DNA of 64,000 bases from the NCBI RefSeq assembly GCF_900141745.1, contig NZ_FSRM01000002.1, positions 2,666,001 through 2,730,000 on the forward strand, read 5' to 3'. The translations under genes were made by a program, and so were the position numbers. This stretch comes from Paraburkholderia phenazinium (GTDB lineage Bacteria; Pseudomonadota; Gammaproteobacteria; Burkholderiales; Burkholderiaceae). The notes under the pieces are model-generated. The model was not told the DNA's origin, did no database searches, and saw only the letters and a list, made by a program, of their open reading frames with translations. Of the stretch, positions 1 to 8,245 are shown piece by piece (positions within the stretch are counted from its first letter, which is position 1; the number at the start of each line of letters is the position of its first letter).

Positions 1-1018
1 CAGGCTTGAGTGTCTCATTGTCCGGCAGCGGATCCGAGGAAGCTGGGTGCGTGCGCCGGTAATTCGCCGACAGCACACCCCAGCGGCGCGCCCAGATAGC
101 CGTGAGAATCGGCGTGAGCAGCGAGGTCACCACCACCGAGGTGGCGACCAGTGCCGTGGCAGCCGGAGCGACCGCAGCATAGCGCGGTTCGATGCCGGCG
201 ATGATCTGCGGCACCGCGACCGCCGCGCCGGCGGTCGATGCCGCGCCGATGCCCGCCGTGCCGTTGCCGCGCGCGAGAAAGATATCGGCCAGCACGAGCG
301 TCGTGCCGGTCACCACGATGACACAGAGCCCGATCAGCACGCCGAGCAGGCCCGTGTCGAGGATGACACGGAAGTCGAGATTATTGCCGAGCGCGAACGC
401 AAAGAACGGCACCATCACCGCCACTGCCTGACCGAAGAACTGCCGCAGATCGCTATCCAGATTGCCGAGGGCAAAGCCGATCAGGAACGGCAGCAGCGCG
501 CCGAGCAGTGTGGCGTAAGGGAAACTCGCGAGTCCGGCGATACCGAGCGTCACCATGGTCATGAACGGGCCTGACTCGAGCGACATCAGGCAGAACGCGC
601 CGGCTTCTTCCGGCGTGCCGTACTGCTGCATGAGCGCCATATACAGGCCGCCGTTGCTCTCGTTCATCACGCAGATCACGGTGAGGACCGACAGACCCGT
701 GAGAAAGCCGGAGGTGATGCCGCCCGGCGGCAGGAAATGCGAGGCGATCACCCCTGCGACCGCCGCGGTCAGCACCTTGGTGACGACCAGCACACCGCTT
801 TTGCGCAGCACGACGGGCGTGGCCTTGAGACTGATGCTCGCGCCCATGCAAAAGAACCACACGGCGAGAATCGGCAGTGTGCCGGTAATCAGGGCATTGG
901 AGAACGAACCCAGAAATTTGCCGGCATGCGGGGCGAACGTATGCACGCACGCCCCGAGCAGCAGCGGGACCAGCATCAGCCCACCGGGAATACGGTCGAT
1001 CGCCTTTTTGATTTTCAT
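1..1018 (-). CDS. kdgT: 2-keto-3-deoxygluconate permease (3' end outside window)
   Basis: Inner-membrane proton symporter of the KdgT family that imports 2-keto-3-deoxygluconate, a pectin and uronate breakdown product. The frame opens at an ATG with a GGAGGAG ribosome site about 8 bases upstream and stays open to the window edge, giving 339 visible codons, slightly more than the usual length, so only a short tail is missing. The N-terminus begins [13 protein letters not shown], the family signature. Hydrophobic segments follow through almost the whole protein, with a polar C-terminal tail. No other uronate catabolic gene is visible, so a pathway partner would lie to the left. Two matching palindromes upstream may be its operators. 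Family assignment is confident; substrate is by homology. Confidence 0.88.
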   Translation of the reverse strand, partial: MKIKKAIDRIPGGLMLVPLLLGACVHTFAPHAGKFLGSFSNALITGTLPILAVWFFCMGASISLKATPVVLRKSGVLVVTKVLTAAVAGVIASHFLPPGGITSGFLTGLSVLTVICVMNESNGGLYMALMQQYGTPEEAGAFCLMSLESGPFMTMVTLGIAGLASFPYATLLGALLPFLIGFALGNLDSDLRQFFGQAVAVMVPFFAFALGNNLDFRVILDTGLLGVLIGLCVIVVTGTTLVLADIFLARGNGTAGIGAASTAGAAVAVPQIIAGIEPRYAAVAPAATALVATSVVVTSLLTPILTAIWARRWGVLSANYRRTHPASSDPLPDNETLKP

Positions 1019-1506
1019 GCCGGGTGCTCCTCCGCGGTCATCGTCTCGACCGAAATTTAGCACTCGGAGGTCGGCCCGCCCGCGAAATCGTGGTCCTTTG
1101 AAGTCATCGTTTACACCTAAGGTGGGGAAGATAGAAATGGCATGACGCCTGGCAGATTTTGCACACCCGAGGTGCATTCTGGCGTGTTGTCAATCGATAG
1201 ACGGTGACTTGGCTGTGCAGCCTTTTGCGCCCCGCCCGACGGGCGCAAGCCTTATGCGACGGCGCTGTGCGGCCCACTCACGAGCAAGCGCCGCACCCCT
1301 CGCGCAGACAAGGCACGTGATGTGCTATTACCGGATCACCCGGACGAGCCCGTATTTGCCGGAAGAATGCAACTCGTCGTGCGAAACCGAGTCGGAACTT
1401 GCGAGCGATGCATGCGATGTACGCCCGCGTCACCAAGGCCGCGGCAAAGCGCGCGATACAATGGCTGCCTTATCGGGCCTAACCTGCTTTATAGCAACAA
1501 CGCAAA
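1019..1506. other. Intergenic region between kdgT and a response regulator
   Basis: No convincing gene. It holds the kdgT leader, the paired palindromes described separately, and an 8-bp perfect stem (1225-1232 with 1241-1248, 8-base loop) lacking a T-run. A rightward open frame crossing 1209-1559 has Cys/Arg-rich composition and no homology I recognise, so I treat it as chance. No clear sigma-70 promoter for the gene at 1507 was found. Confidence 0.6.
1114..1174. promoter_or_regulatory. Pair of matching 11-bp palindromes upstream of kdgT
   Basis: CACCTAAGGTG at 1114-1124 and CACCCGAGGTG at 1164-1174 both fit CACC-N3-GGTG and have centres exactly 50 bp apart, about five helical turns. They lie roughly 95-155 bases upstream of the kdgT start. 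The spacing and identity suggest paired operator sites for a dimeric regulator. Which regulator binds is unknown, and no regulator gene is adjacent in the window. Confidence 0.45.
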
Positions 1507-1917
1507 ATGAACGGAGTGTTGAGACTCGATCAGGCAACGATCGTGCTCGTCGAGGATGACCTGCAAAGCAGGGAATCGTTGACGCACCTGCTTGAATCGG
1601 AGGGCGCGCATGTCGTCGCAGTGGCGGATGCGGAAGAGGGCGTCGAAGCGGCGCTGCGATTGTTACCCGATGCGGTGGTTTGCGATCTCGAACTGCCCTG
1701 TATGGATGGTTTCTATCTGATCCAGCGGCTTCGCGATCACGAGATTCGCGGCGATCATTCGCCGGCGGTTGCGGTGGCGCTGACCGGCCACACTGACGAT
1801 ACCTACCGCTTGCGCAGCATCGGTGAAGGCTTCCAGCATTTCATGACCAAACCGGCCCGGCCGGATGATCTGGTCGAATTGCTACACGATGCGATAGACG
1901 CCCGCGCGGCAGGCTGA
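1507..1917 (+). CDS. Single-domain response regulator receiver
   Basis: A stand-alone CheY-fold receiver of 136 aa with no output domain. The acidic pair (V-E-D-D, residues 16-19), phospho-acceptor Asp60 in C-D-L-E-L-P, the switch Thr in A-L-T-G, and the conserved Lys in M-T-K-P are all present, so it should be phosphorylatable. No kinase gene is adjacent; the nearest are several kilobases to the right, so the partner is unknown. It converges on the Zur-like gene with a 6-base gap. The ATG start lacks a good ribosome site; a GTG four codons in is an alternative. Confidence 0.8.
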   Translation: MNGVLRLDQATIVLVEDDLQSRESLTHLLESEGAHVVAVADAEEGVEAALRLLPDAVVCDLELPCMDGFYLIQRLRDHEIRGDHSPAVAVALTGHTDDTYRLRSIGEGFQHFMTKPARPDDLVELLHDAIDARAAG

Positions 1918-1923
1918 GCGCTT

Positions 1924-2547
1924 TCAGACGCCGCTGCCGCTTACTGCTGCCGCGGCGGCGCCGGCTTCGGCGGCCTGACAGTCGGAGCACAGACCTTTCA
2001 GTTCGATCTCCTCGCTGGCGAGGCGGTAGCCTGCGTCCTGAATCTGCAGCACCAGCGCCTGCCGCAGCTTCGGCTGATGGAGTTCGGTGACATTGCCGCA
2101 CTGCTGGCACACCACCAGAATGCCGTGCTGACATTGCGTCAGATCGTGGCAGACAGTGAACGCATTGATCGATTCGATTCTGTGTACGAGCCCCGCGGAG
2201 AGCAGGAAGTCGAGCGCCCGATACACCGTCGGCGGCGCGGAGCCCGGGTGAATCTGCCTCATGTCGTCGAGTAGCGAATACGCCTTGGTCGCACGGCCCG
2301 ACGTCAGCAGCAGTTCCAGCACCTTGCGCCGGATCGGCGTGAGTTTCTCGCCGCGTTCGCGGCAATATTCCTCTGCCAGCACCAGCGCCGCTTCGGGCGA
2401 AGCGGCCTGGAGATGCCCGTGGTCATGCTCGTCGCCGTGCGCGTGATGATCCGCATGAGGATGCGAATGATCGTGCGCACTCTTGTGTGCGGAGTCTTGG
2501 GCAGGGGCGGTTTTTTCGGCAACCGCGGCGGACTTGGCGTTCTTCAT
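1924..2547 (-). CDS. zur: Fur-family zinc uptake regulator (Zur-like)
   Basis: Metal-responsive DNA-binding repressor of the Fur superfamily, 207 aa. A low-complexity N-terminal arm of about 50 residues is rich in His and Asp (alternating H-x motifs, roughly residues 24-46) and could bind zinc. It is followed by the winged-helix domain (T-P-I-R-R-K-V-L-E-L-L-L and P-P-T-V-Y-R-A-L) and a dimer domain with two Cys-x2-Cys pairs (V-C-Q-Q-C and L-C-S-D-C), the structural zinc site. That layout favours Zur over Fur or PerR. The His arm makes it longer than typical Zur (about 150-170 aa). A TATAAT box ends only 6 bases before the ATG, with no Shine-Dalgarno sequence and no usable alternative start in the arm, suggesting a leaderless mRNA. 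Confidence 0.82.
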   Translation of the reverse strand: MKNAKSAAVAEKTAPAQDSAHKSAHDHSHPHADHHAHGDEHDHGHLQAASPEAALVLAEEYCRERGEKLTPIRRKVLELLLTSGRATKAYSLLDDMRQIHPGSAPPTVYRALDFLLSAGLVHRIESINAFTVCHDLTQCQHGILVVCQQCGNVTELHQPKLRQALVLQIQDAGYRLASEEIELKGLCSDCQAAEAGAAAAAVSGSGV

Positions 2548-2553
2548 AAAGCA

Positions 2554-2559
2554 ATTATA
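2554..2559 (-). promoter_or_regulatory. Candidate -10 element for zur
   Basis: A perfect TATAAT on the minus strand ends 6 bases before the zur ATG, so transcription would begin at or next to the start codon. No good -35 hexamer was found at 16-18 bases. The AT-rich box stands out against GC-rich surroundings and may also overlap a Zur autoregulatory site. Confidence 0.5.
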
Positions 2560-2637
2560 AGGTCCATCGCGGTTCGGCGTAGCAGGTGAGATACCCGTTC
2601 TTCGGGACAGGGAATCTCTGCAGAGTCACCGCTCAGC

Positions 2638-3300
2638 TTAGTCCAGCTTCGCCGCAAAGCCGCGTTGCACGCCGGGCCGCGCAAACAACGTGTCATACCA
2701 GCGCCGCACGTTCGGATAGGTGGCGAGGTCGACCTTATGACGTTCGTGCCGCCACGCCCAGCCTAGAATCGCGAAATCCGCCACGGAAAGCTCGCCGGCG
2801 ACGAACTCCACTTCGGCGAGCCGCCGGTCGAGCACGCCATACAGCCGGTTGGTTTCGTCCGAGAAGCGTTTGAGCCCATAGCGGCGGTCGTCTTCCGCTT
2901 CGAGCGCCGCGAAGTGGTGCACCTGGCCTGGCATCGGACCGAAGCCGCCCATCTGCCACATCAGCCATTCGAGCACCGGTATCCGCTCGCGCAGACCGGC
3001 GGGCAGGAACTTGCCGGTTTTCTCGCCCAGATAGAGCAGGATCGCGCCTGATTCGAACACGCTGACCGGGCCGCCGCCTGCGCCGTCCGCACCGCTCATG
3101 CCGCCCGCAGCGGCGGGGCCGTCGGGATCGACGATGGCCGGAATCTTGTTGTTCGGACTGATGCGCAGGAACTCGGGCCGGAACTGCTCCCCCTTGCCGA
3201 TGTTGACCGGTACGACGGTGTAAGGCAGTTCCATTTCTTCGAGGGCGACGCTGACCTTGCGGCCATTTGGCGTACCCCAGGCGTAGAGCGTGATTGTCAT
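2638..3300 (-). CDS. Glutathione S-transferase, YfcG/nu-class-like
   Basis: Thioredoxin-fold glutathione transferase or disulfide-bond oxidoreductase of 220 aa. The N-terminal domain carries the T-P-N-G-R-K-V-S motif typical of YfcG/YghU-type enzymes, the cis-Pro segment N-K-I-P-A-I, and F-E-S-G-A-I-L-L-Y-L for binding the gamma-glutamyl group. A helical C-terminal domain contains S-V-A-D-F-A. A Gly/Ala-rich insertion of about 15-20 residues (around 3066-3115) sits just before the F-E-S-G motif and is unusual; it looks like a flexible surface loop. A second GST starts just upstream on the same strand, so they may be co-transcribed. Substrate cannot be inferred. Confidence 0.85.
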   Translation of the reverse strand: MTITLYAWGTPNGRKVSVALEEMELPYTVVPVNIGKGEQFRPEFLRISPNNKIPAIVDPDGPAAAGGMSGADGAGGGPVSVFESGAILLYLGEKTGKFLPAGLRERIPVLEWLMWQMGGFGPMPGQVHHFAALEAEDDRRYGLKRFSDETNRLYGVLDRRLAEVEFVAGELSVADFAILGWAWRHERHKVDLATYPNVRRWYDTLFARPGVQRGFAAKLD

Positions 3301-3322
3301 ATCAGATGAAAGAGGATGCCGT

Positions 3323-3949
3323 TCAGGTCAGCGGAAAATCGACGTACTTCTTGAAGCCAGTGCGGGTGGCGAGACGCGAATACCAGCGTTCCAGATTCGG
3401 CAACGGCGGACGCTCGACACCGTCCAGTCCAAACCAGCGCTTTGCATACGAGCCGATCACGATATCGGCCAACGTGCATTTTTCGCCTTCGAGGAAGAAA
3501 CGGCCCTGCAGATGCGTGTCGACCAGCTTCCATAGTTGCGTGACGGCGGCAATGTCGGCGGCGAGTTTGGCCGCGTCGCGCTCGGCGGCGGGCGTACGCA
3601 CGATGGACCAGAACACCGGGCGTTCGGCCGGTTGCAGGGTGGAAAGCGACCAGTCCAGCCAGCGGTCGATACTCGCACGCTGTTTGGGCTCCGACGGATA
3701 GAGCGGGCTTGCCGGCGCGTACTCCATCACCAGATAGCGCAGGATCGAGTTCGATTCCCACAGCACGAAATCCCCATCGACCAGCGTCGGAACGCGGCCA
3801 GTGGGATTCATTGCCAGATACTCCGGCTCGGTGTTACGCCCGAAGTGCAGGCCCGCGTCGATGCGCTCGTACGGCAGCACGAGTTCGTCGCAACACCACA
3901 ACAATTTCTGGACGTTGACCGAGTTGGCGCGTCCCCAGATCGTAATCAT
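3323..3949 (-). CDS. Glutathione S-transferase
   Basis: Cytosolic GST of 208 aa starting M-I-T-I-W-G-R, with the N-terminal thioredoxin fold (N-P-T-G-R-V-P-T-L then W-E-S-N-S-I-L-R-Y-L) and an alpha-helical C-terminal domain with C-T-L-A-D-I. The ATG at 3949 has an AGAGGA ribosome site about 9 bases upstream. The open frame extends far upstream without support, overlapping the opposing helicase gene, so I used this start. The next GST begins 22 bases downstream, implying a two-gene operon. Substrate unknown. Confidence 0.85.
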   Translation of the reverse strand: MITIWGRANSVNVQKLLWCCDELVLPYERIDAGLHFGRNTEPEYLAMNPTGRVPTLVDGDFVLWESNSILRYLVMEYAPASPLYPSEPKQRASIDRWLDWSLSTLQPAERPVFWSIVRTPAAERDAAKLAADIAAVTQLWKLVDTHLQGRFFLEGEKCTLADIVIGSYAKRWFGLDGVERPPLPNLERWYSRLATRTGFKKYVDFPLT

Positions 3950-4082
3950 CCGGCAGATCCTCTTTTCATGGTTGGCAAGCCGCACCTGTGCGCGGCGTTC
4001 AACGGGTAACGATACACGATGCAGCCTGTAATTGCGCCTCCATTGGCCGAATGGCCGATGCCGGAAACGCATGCGCGTTGCG

Positions 4083-4088
4083 TACAAT
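4083..4088 (+). promoter_or_regulatory. Candidate -10 element for the NERD-helicase gene
   Basis: TACAAT (5/6 match to TATAAT) lies about 30 bases before the chosen ATG at 4118. The -35 region is weak. If this is the promoter, the upstream in-frame ATG at 4019 cannot be the start. Confidence 0.35.
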
Positions 4089-4117
4089 GCTTGCATCCGA
4101 ACATGACGAGGCACCGC

Positions 4118-5782
4118 ATGGCCCGCATTGTCCCCGACGACTGGAAGAACCTCGCTGCCACCGGCGCCGCCGCGCGCGAACGCGAGACGCTGGCATTGCT
4201 GGAAGAGGCGTTGCCCGACGCTTACACCGTCTACCACGGCGTGCACTGGACGCGGCTCAACCAGGGTTTTTCGGTGTTCGGCGAAGCCGACTTTGTGATT
4301 GTCGGGCCGTCCGGACGGCTGATGATCGTCGAGCAGAAAACCGGCTTCCTGCGCGAGACGCCCAAAGGGCTCGTCAAGGTCTACCTGCAGACCGAGCGGA
4401 ATGTGGCGATTGCGCTGGCACGGACTATCGAAAGCATGCATCGGCGTTTTACGGCGGCCTTCGGCGCGGGCACCTATTTCATCGAGGAACTGCTGTACTG
4501 TCCGGACCACATCGTCAAAGACACGGCGATTGCCGGAGTGAACCCGGCGCGCATCGTCGACGCTACGCGCAAGGAGCGCCTCGCTGCAATCATCCGCGAG
4601 GCGTTGCCGGCCGACGAACCGCGCCTTGCCTGCGCCACCAAGATCCATCACTTTCTCGCGGACGAACTGGCGCTCTCGCCCGATGCCAGTGCGCTGGTCG
4701 GTCAGGCGGGTACGCTCGTCACACGTCTGGCCGGTGGTCTGGCCACCTGGGCGCGACGGCTCGAATTCACGCCGTTCCGGCTGCGCGTCGCCGGTACGGC
4801 GGGCTCCGGCAAGACGCAACTGGCGGTGCAGGTAATGAAGGACGCGGTGGCGCGTGGACAACAGCCGTTGTACGTGTGCTTCAACCGGCCGCTCGCCGAC
4901 CACATTGCCCGCGTGGCGCCACCCGAGGCGAAGGTGGCGAACTATCACCAGTTGTGCGACTGGATTGCGCGCGACGCCGGACGCGCGCCCGACTTCCAGT
5001 CCGCCGATATCTTCGACCAGCTCGAAAGGCTTTTTGTCGACACGCCGATCGACGCACGCTGGCAGTTCGACGTCTTGATCGTCGACGAAGGCCAGGACTT
5101 CCAGCAGCCATGGGTCGCAGCACTCGAACGGCTGCTGCGTCCGGGCGCGGCATGGTGGTGGCTCGAAGACCCGTTGCAAAACCTCTACATGCGCGAGCCG
5201 GTCGAGCTGCCCGGCTGGACCACGCTGAAGGAAACCACCAACTACCGCAGCCCGCGCGACATTCTCGACTACCTGCGCGACGTCGTGGGCGCTGAAGTGC
5301 CGCTCGCGGCGGGGCTCGCCTCGGGCAATCCGTTCGACGGCTCGGATCTGTCGCTCTCCACTTACGACGAAGCGCACGCGGCCGAGGGCTGCATCGACGC
5401 CACCAAGCGCGCGATCACCCAGGCGCTCTCGCTAGGCTTTCGCAAGCAGGACATCGCCGTGCTGTCGTTCCGCGGACGCGAAGGTTCGGTGTTGACCTCG
5501 CTGGACCAGCTCGGACCGCATCGGCTGCGCAGCTTTACCGGCAAGTACGATCTGTTCGGTAACCCGGAGTACCGCGAAGGCGACGTGCTGCTGGAGTCGA
5601 TCTACCGCTTCAAGGGACAATCGGCGCCGTGCGTGATCCTGACCGAGGTCGATTTCGACACCTTCGATGAGCGCAGTGCCCGCAAGCTGTTCGTCGGCGC
5701 CACGCGCGCGACGATGAAGCTGATCGTGGTGGCCTCGCAGCGCGCGTCGCGTCATCTGCGGATGGCGGACGGCAAGGATTGA
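4118..5782 (+). CDS. NERD-domain nuclease / superfamily 1 helicase
   Basis: A predicted nuclease-helicase of 554 aa. The N-terminal third (about residues 25-140) is a NERD domain: a PD-(D/E)xK-type core with E-A-D-F-V-I-V followed by I-V-E-Q-K-T-G as the catalytic Asp and E-x-K. The remainder is a UvrD/PcrA-like helicase with Walker A (G-T-A-G-S-G-K-T), Walker B (V-L-I-V-D-E-G-Q-D-F), and late motifs (Y-R-F-K-G-Q-S-A-P and F-V-G-A-T-R-A). I used the ATG at 4118, which has a purine-rich site 7 bases upstream and lies below a TACAAT box; 33 extra N-terminal codons are possible. DNA repair or anti-phage defence are both plausible. It stands alone with no obvious defence partner. Confidence 0.82.
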   Translation: MARIVPDDWKNLAATGAAARERETLALLEEALPDAYTVYHGVHWTRLNQGFSVFGEADFVIVGPSGRLMIVEQKTGFLRETPKGLVKVYLQTERNVAIALARTIESMHRRFTAAFGAGTYFIEELLYCPDHIVKDTAIAGVNPARIVDATRKERLAAIIREALPADEPRLACATKIHHFLADELALSPDASALVGQAGTLVTRLAGGLATWARRLEFTPFRLRVAGTAGSGKTQLAVQVMKDAVARGQQPLYVCFNRPLADHIARVAPPEAKVANYHQLCDWIARDAGRAPDFQSADIFDQLERLFVDTPIDARWQFDVLIVDEGQDFQQPWVAALERLLRPGAAWWWLEDPLQNLYMREPVELPGWTTLKETTNYRSPRDILDYLRDVVGAEVPLAAGLASGNPFDGSDLSLSTYDEAHAAEGCIDATKRAITQALSLGFRKQDIAVLSFRGREGSVLTSLDQLGPHRLRSFTGKYDLFGNPEYREGDVLLESIYRFKGQSAPCVILTEVDFDTFDERSARKLFVGATRATMKLIVVASQRASRHLRMADGKD

Positions 5783-5842
5783 GGAACAGCAAGCAGAGCA
5801 GGTCACGACAGAACAAGAAAACAGACGAAAAAGGCCGTTGAA

Positions 5843-6352
5843 ATGCACTACCAGAAAAATGGCGCGCGCTGGATCGCGTGCCTCGCCATGGCGTTAGCCG
5901 CGGGCTTCGCCCAGGCCGCCGCGCTCTCGCTCGACGTGACGGGCGCCGCCACTGCAGCGAACGACCCGGCACACCCGGCGCAGCAGGTGTACCACCTGAC
6001 CGAAGAACAGCTTCTCGCGCTGCCCGCGCATTCGATCACCACGTCGACCTCGTGGACGCCCCGCGCGACCTTCACAGGACCGTTGCTCGCGGATATCCTG
6101 AAGCTGGTCGGCACTCACGGCAGCCAGATCGAAGTCCATACGCTCGACGACTACATCGAAACCATACCGGTTTCGGACTGCGCTCGTTACGGCGTGATCG
6201 TGGCGTATAGCATGAACGGTAAGCGTCTGAAGGTCAGCGACTTCGGACCGCTGTTTCTCATCTATCCGCGCGACGCCTTTCCAACCGAACTGTCGGGTGC
6301 CGACGCGGACTCAAAATTCGTATGGCAAATCAAGGGCTTGATCGTCAAGTGA
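5843..6352 (+). CDS. Periplasmic sulfite-oxidase-fold (molybdopterin-binding-like) protein
   Basis: Exported protein of 169 aa with a clear Sec signal peptide (positive start, hydrophobic core, A-Q-A-A cleavage near residue 27). The mature part resembles the oxidoreductase molybdopterin-binding domain (L-x-A-L-P, S-W-T-P, F-x-G-P-L-L-A-D-I-L, and the terminal F-V-W-Q-I-K-G-L). The Cys that ligates molybdenum in active sulfite-oxidase-fold enzymes is not seen at the expected place, where the sequence reads T-S-T-S-W-T-P. It may therefore bind a ligand or pterin without redox chemistry. Its stop overlaps the start of a hybrid sensor kinase, so a role as accessory sensor is a reasonable inference. 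Confidence 0.72.
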   Translation: MHYQKNGARWIACLAMALAAGFAQAAALSLDVTGAATAANDPAHPAQQVYHLTEEQLLALPAHSITTSTSWTPRATFTGPLLADILKLVGTHGSQIEVHTLDDYIETIPVSDCARYGVIVAYSMNGKRLKVSDFGPLFLIYPRDAFPTELSGADADSKFVWQIKGLIVK

Positions 6353-8151
6353 CACCGCATCGGCCGCGCCGCTGGCTGCTGGTGGCAGTCTGGGTCACTG
6401 CGCTCGCGGCGCCGGTGGGGGCGATCGGCTACCTGATGTACGCCAATCTGCTCAACCCGCGTTCCACGGAATTGCTGGCCGGCACATACGATGGTTTCTA
6501 TTGGGACGCCGCACAGCTGCAAATTGCCTACGCGCGCCTCGAAAACCAGCTGCTGCTCTACCGCAACGGCACCGATGCCGATTACCCGCGACTGCAACTG
6601 CGCTACGAAGTGCTGCAGTCGAAGCTGCACGTAATGGCCGGCTCGACGCGCATGCTGATCGATCAGGTCGCTTTGCTGCAGCGCCAGGAGGGCGAAATCC
6701 AGACGCTCGAGCACACGCTCGACCAGCTCGAGCCCGACATCGCAGCGCTGCCGCAGGATTCCCGCCGAGCTGACCGGATAGTTGCCACGCTGCGAGCGCA
6801 TTGGCAGGAGGTCAACGATCTGGCCTTGACGCGCCGCTTCGCCGACGTAGCCGACCGCGAAGCGCTGACCCGCGACTTCATCGACAAGCGGCGCATGTTG
6901 TTCGCGGCCGGGATCATGCTGGTGCTGCTATCGGCCGCGGCCACCCTGCTGCTCGTGGTGAACGGCCGGCGCCGCAGCCGCCTGATCCGCCAGCAACGCG
7001 CGGCGCTCGAAGCCGAGCATCAGGCAACCCGCGCGGCCCGTGAGGCGAGTCTCGCGAAAGACGCTTTTCTCGGCATGATCAGCCACGAACTGCGCACGCC
7101 GCTGCACGCGATCGTGTCGTCGATCGAACTGCTTGGCTTTAACTTCCAGTCCGAAGCGGACCGCAAGGTGATCCAGCGGCTGGAAAGCGCGGCGCGCCAC
7201 CTTGAGGCGCAGATGCGCGACCTCACGGACTACGCGCGCCTCGGCGCCGGCAAGCTCGAATTGCGTTACGAGCAGTTCGAGCCGCGCGAGCTGCTGGCTT
7301 CGATCGTCGACGAACATTCGCCGTCTGCGCTCGCACGCGGGCTGACGCTCGCGAGCGAGGCGAGCGGTCTGACCGGGCCGGTCGATTCCGACCCGCACCG
7401 GATCCGCCAGATTGTCAGCAACCTGGTGACCAACGCGATTCGCTATACCGAGAAGGGCTCGGTGCGGGTGCGCCTGGTCCAGCGGCTGGCTGTGCTCACT
7501 ATCGAAGTAAGCGACACGGGGCCAGGTGTGCCGCCCAAGCAACTGCCTCTGATGTTCAAGGAATTTACCCAGCTCGACGGTTCACGCACGCGCCGCTTCG
7601 AAGGGGCGGGTATGGGCCTCGCCATCGTGCAGGGGCTGCTGAAGCTGTTCGGCGGCAGCGTCGCTGTGGAGAGCGAAGTAGGCAAGGGCACGACCTTCAC
7701 GGTCACGATTCCGGTGGGCCCGGTCGAGCCTGCCGCGCAGCCCGACGCGAAGGCGGCCAGCGCCCAGGAAGGCGAGCGCTCGCAAGTGCTGATCGTCGAC
7801 GACAACGGCCTGATTCGCGAGTCGCTGCTGGAAATGATCGCGCATATGGGCTACGACGCGACGGCCGTCGCGAATGCCAAAGATGCGCTCGCCTGGCTCG
7901 ACGTGCGCCGCTGCGATGTGATGTTGCTCGATCTGCATATGCCGGATCAGGACGGCTACGCGTTCTTCGCCGAATTCACGGCGCGCGGTGGACCGTCGGC
8001 AGGCGCACCGGTGATCGCGATCAGCGCGTATGCACCCGAAGCGCCGCCAACCGACACGGCGCCGTTTTTCGAGTATCTGGTGAAGCCGGTGCACTACGAA
8101 CAGTTGCGCTCGGCGCTGCAACGCGCGCTGGCGGCGCGTAGTGTGGTCTGA
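6349..8151 (+). CDS. Membrane hybrid sensor histidine kinase / response regulator
   Basis: Hybrid two-component kinase of about 600 aa. One transmembrane segment near residues 8-30 precedes a roughly 150-residue periplasmic, largely helical region; a second membrane segment lies at about 190-210. HisKA follows, with the phospho-His in I-S-H-E-L-R-T-P (His246 from this start), then an HATPase domain (N-L-V-T-N-A, D-T-G-P-G-V, G-x-G-M-G-L) and a C-terminal receiver with Asp528 in L-L-D-L-H-M-P. I favour the GTG at 6349 because it gives a 4-base GTGA overlap with the upstream stop and a short basic start before the membrane segment; an in-frame ATG at 6322 is the alternative. It probably signals to the convergent BetR/receiver protein. 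Confidence 0.87.
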   Translation: MTPHRPRRWLLVAVWVTALAAPVGAIGYLMYANLLNPRSTELLAGTYDGFYWDAAQLQIAYARLENQLLLYRNGTDADYPRLQLRYEVLQSKLHVMAGSTRMLIDQVALLQRQEGEIQTLEHTLDQLEPDIAALPQDSRRADRIVATLRAHWQEVNDLALTRRFADVADREALTRDFIDKRRMLFAAGIMLVLLSAAATLLLVVNGRRRSRLIRQQRAALEAEHQATRAAREASLAKDAFLGMISHELRTPLHAIVSSIELLGFNFQSEADRKVIQRLESAARHLEAQMRDLTDYARLGAGKLELRYEQFEPRELLASIVDEHSPSALARGLTLASEASGLTGPVDSDPHRIRQIVSNLVTNAIRYTEKGSVRVRLVQRLAVLTIEVSDTGPGVPPKQLPLMFKEFTQLDGSRTRRFEGAGMGLAIVQGLLKLFGGSVAVESEVGKGTTFTVTIPVGPVEPAAQPDAKAASAQEGERSQVLIVDDNGLIRESLLEMIAHMGYDATAVANAKDALAWLDVRRCDVMLLDLHMPDQDGYAFFAEFTARGGPSAGAPVIAISAYAPEAPPTDTAPFFEYLVKPVHYEQLRSALQRALAARSVV

Positions 8152-8203
8152 GGGTAGTCTGAGGGCCGAGCGTACATGGTGGCTTGCGCCACCGCGTGCC
8201 CGG

Positions 8204-8225
8204 CCATTCATTCATCCATTCATTC
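8204..8225. repeat. Short direct repeat between convergent genes
   Basis: CCATTCATTC occurs twice, at 8204-8213 and 8216-8225, forming an ATTC-type microsatellite-like stretch in the 94-base gap between two convergent genes. It probably reflects replication slippage. No hairpin with a T-run was seen there. Confidence 0.55.
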
Positions 8226-8245
8226 GCCCACGCTTGCCGCCGCTC

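Noticed and set aside
1209..1559. A 116-codon rightward frame upstream of and overlapping the receiver gene
   Set aside because: Composition is unlike neighbouring proteins, it overlaps a confident gene, and it has no ribosome site.
3323..5377. A 684-codon version of the second GST
   Set aside because: The N-terminal 475 codons run antisense through the helicase gene; the internal ATG with AGAGGA gives a normal-length GST.
8204..8225. ATTC repeats as a phase-variation tract
   Set aside because: They lie between two convergent genes, outside any coding or promoter region, and have only a few units.
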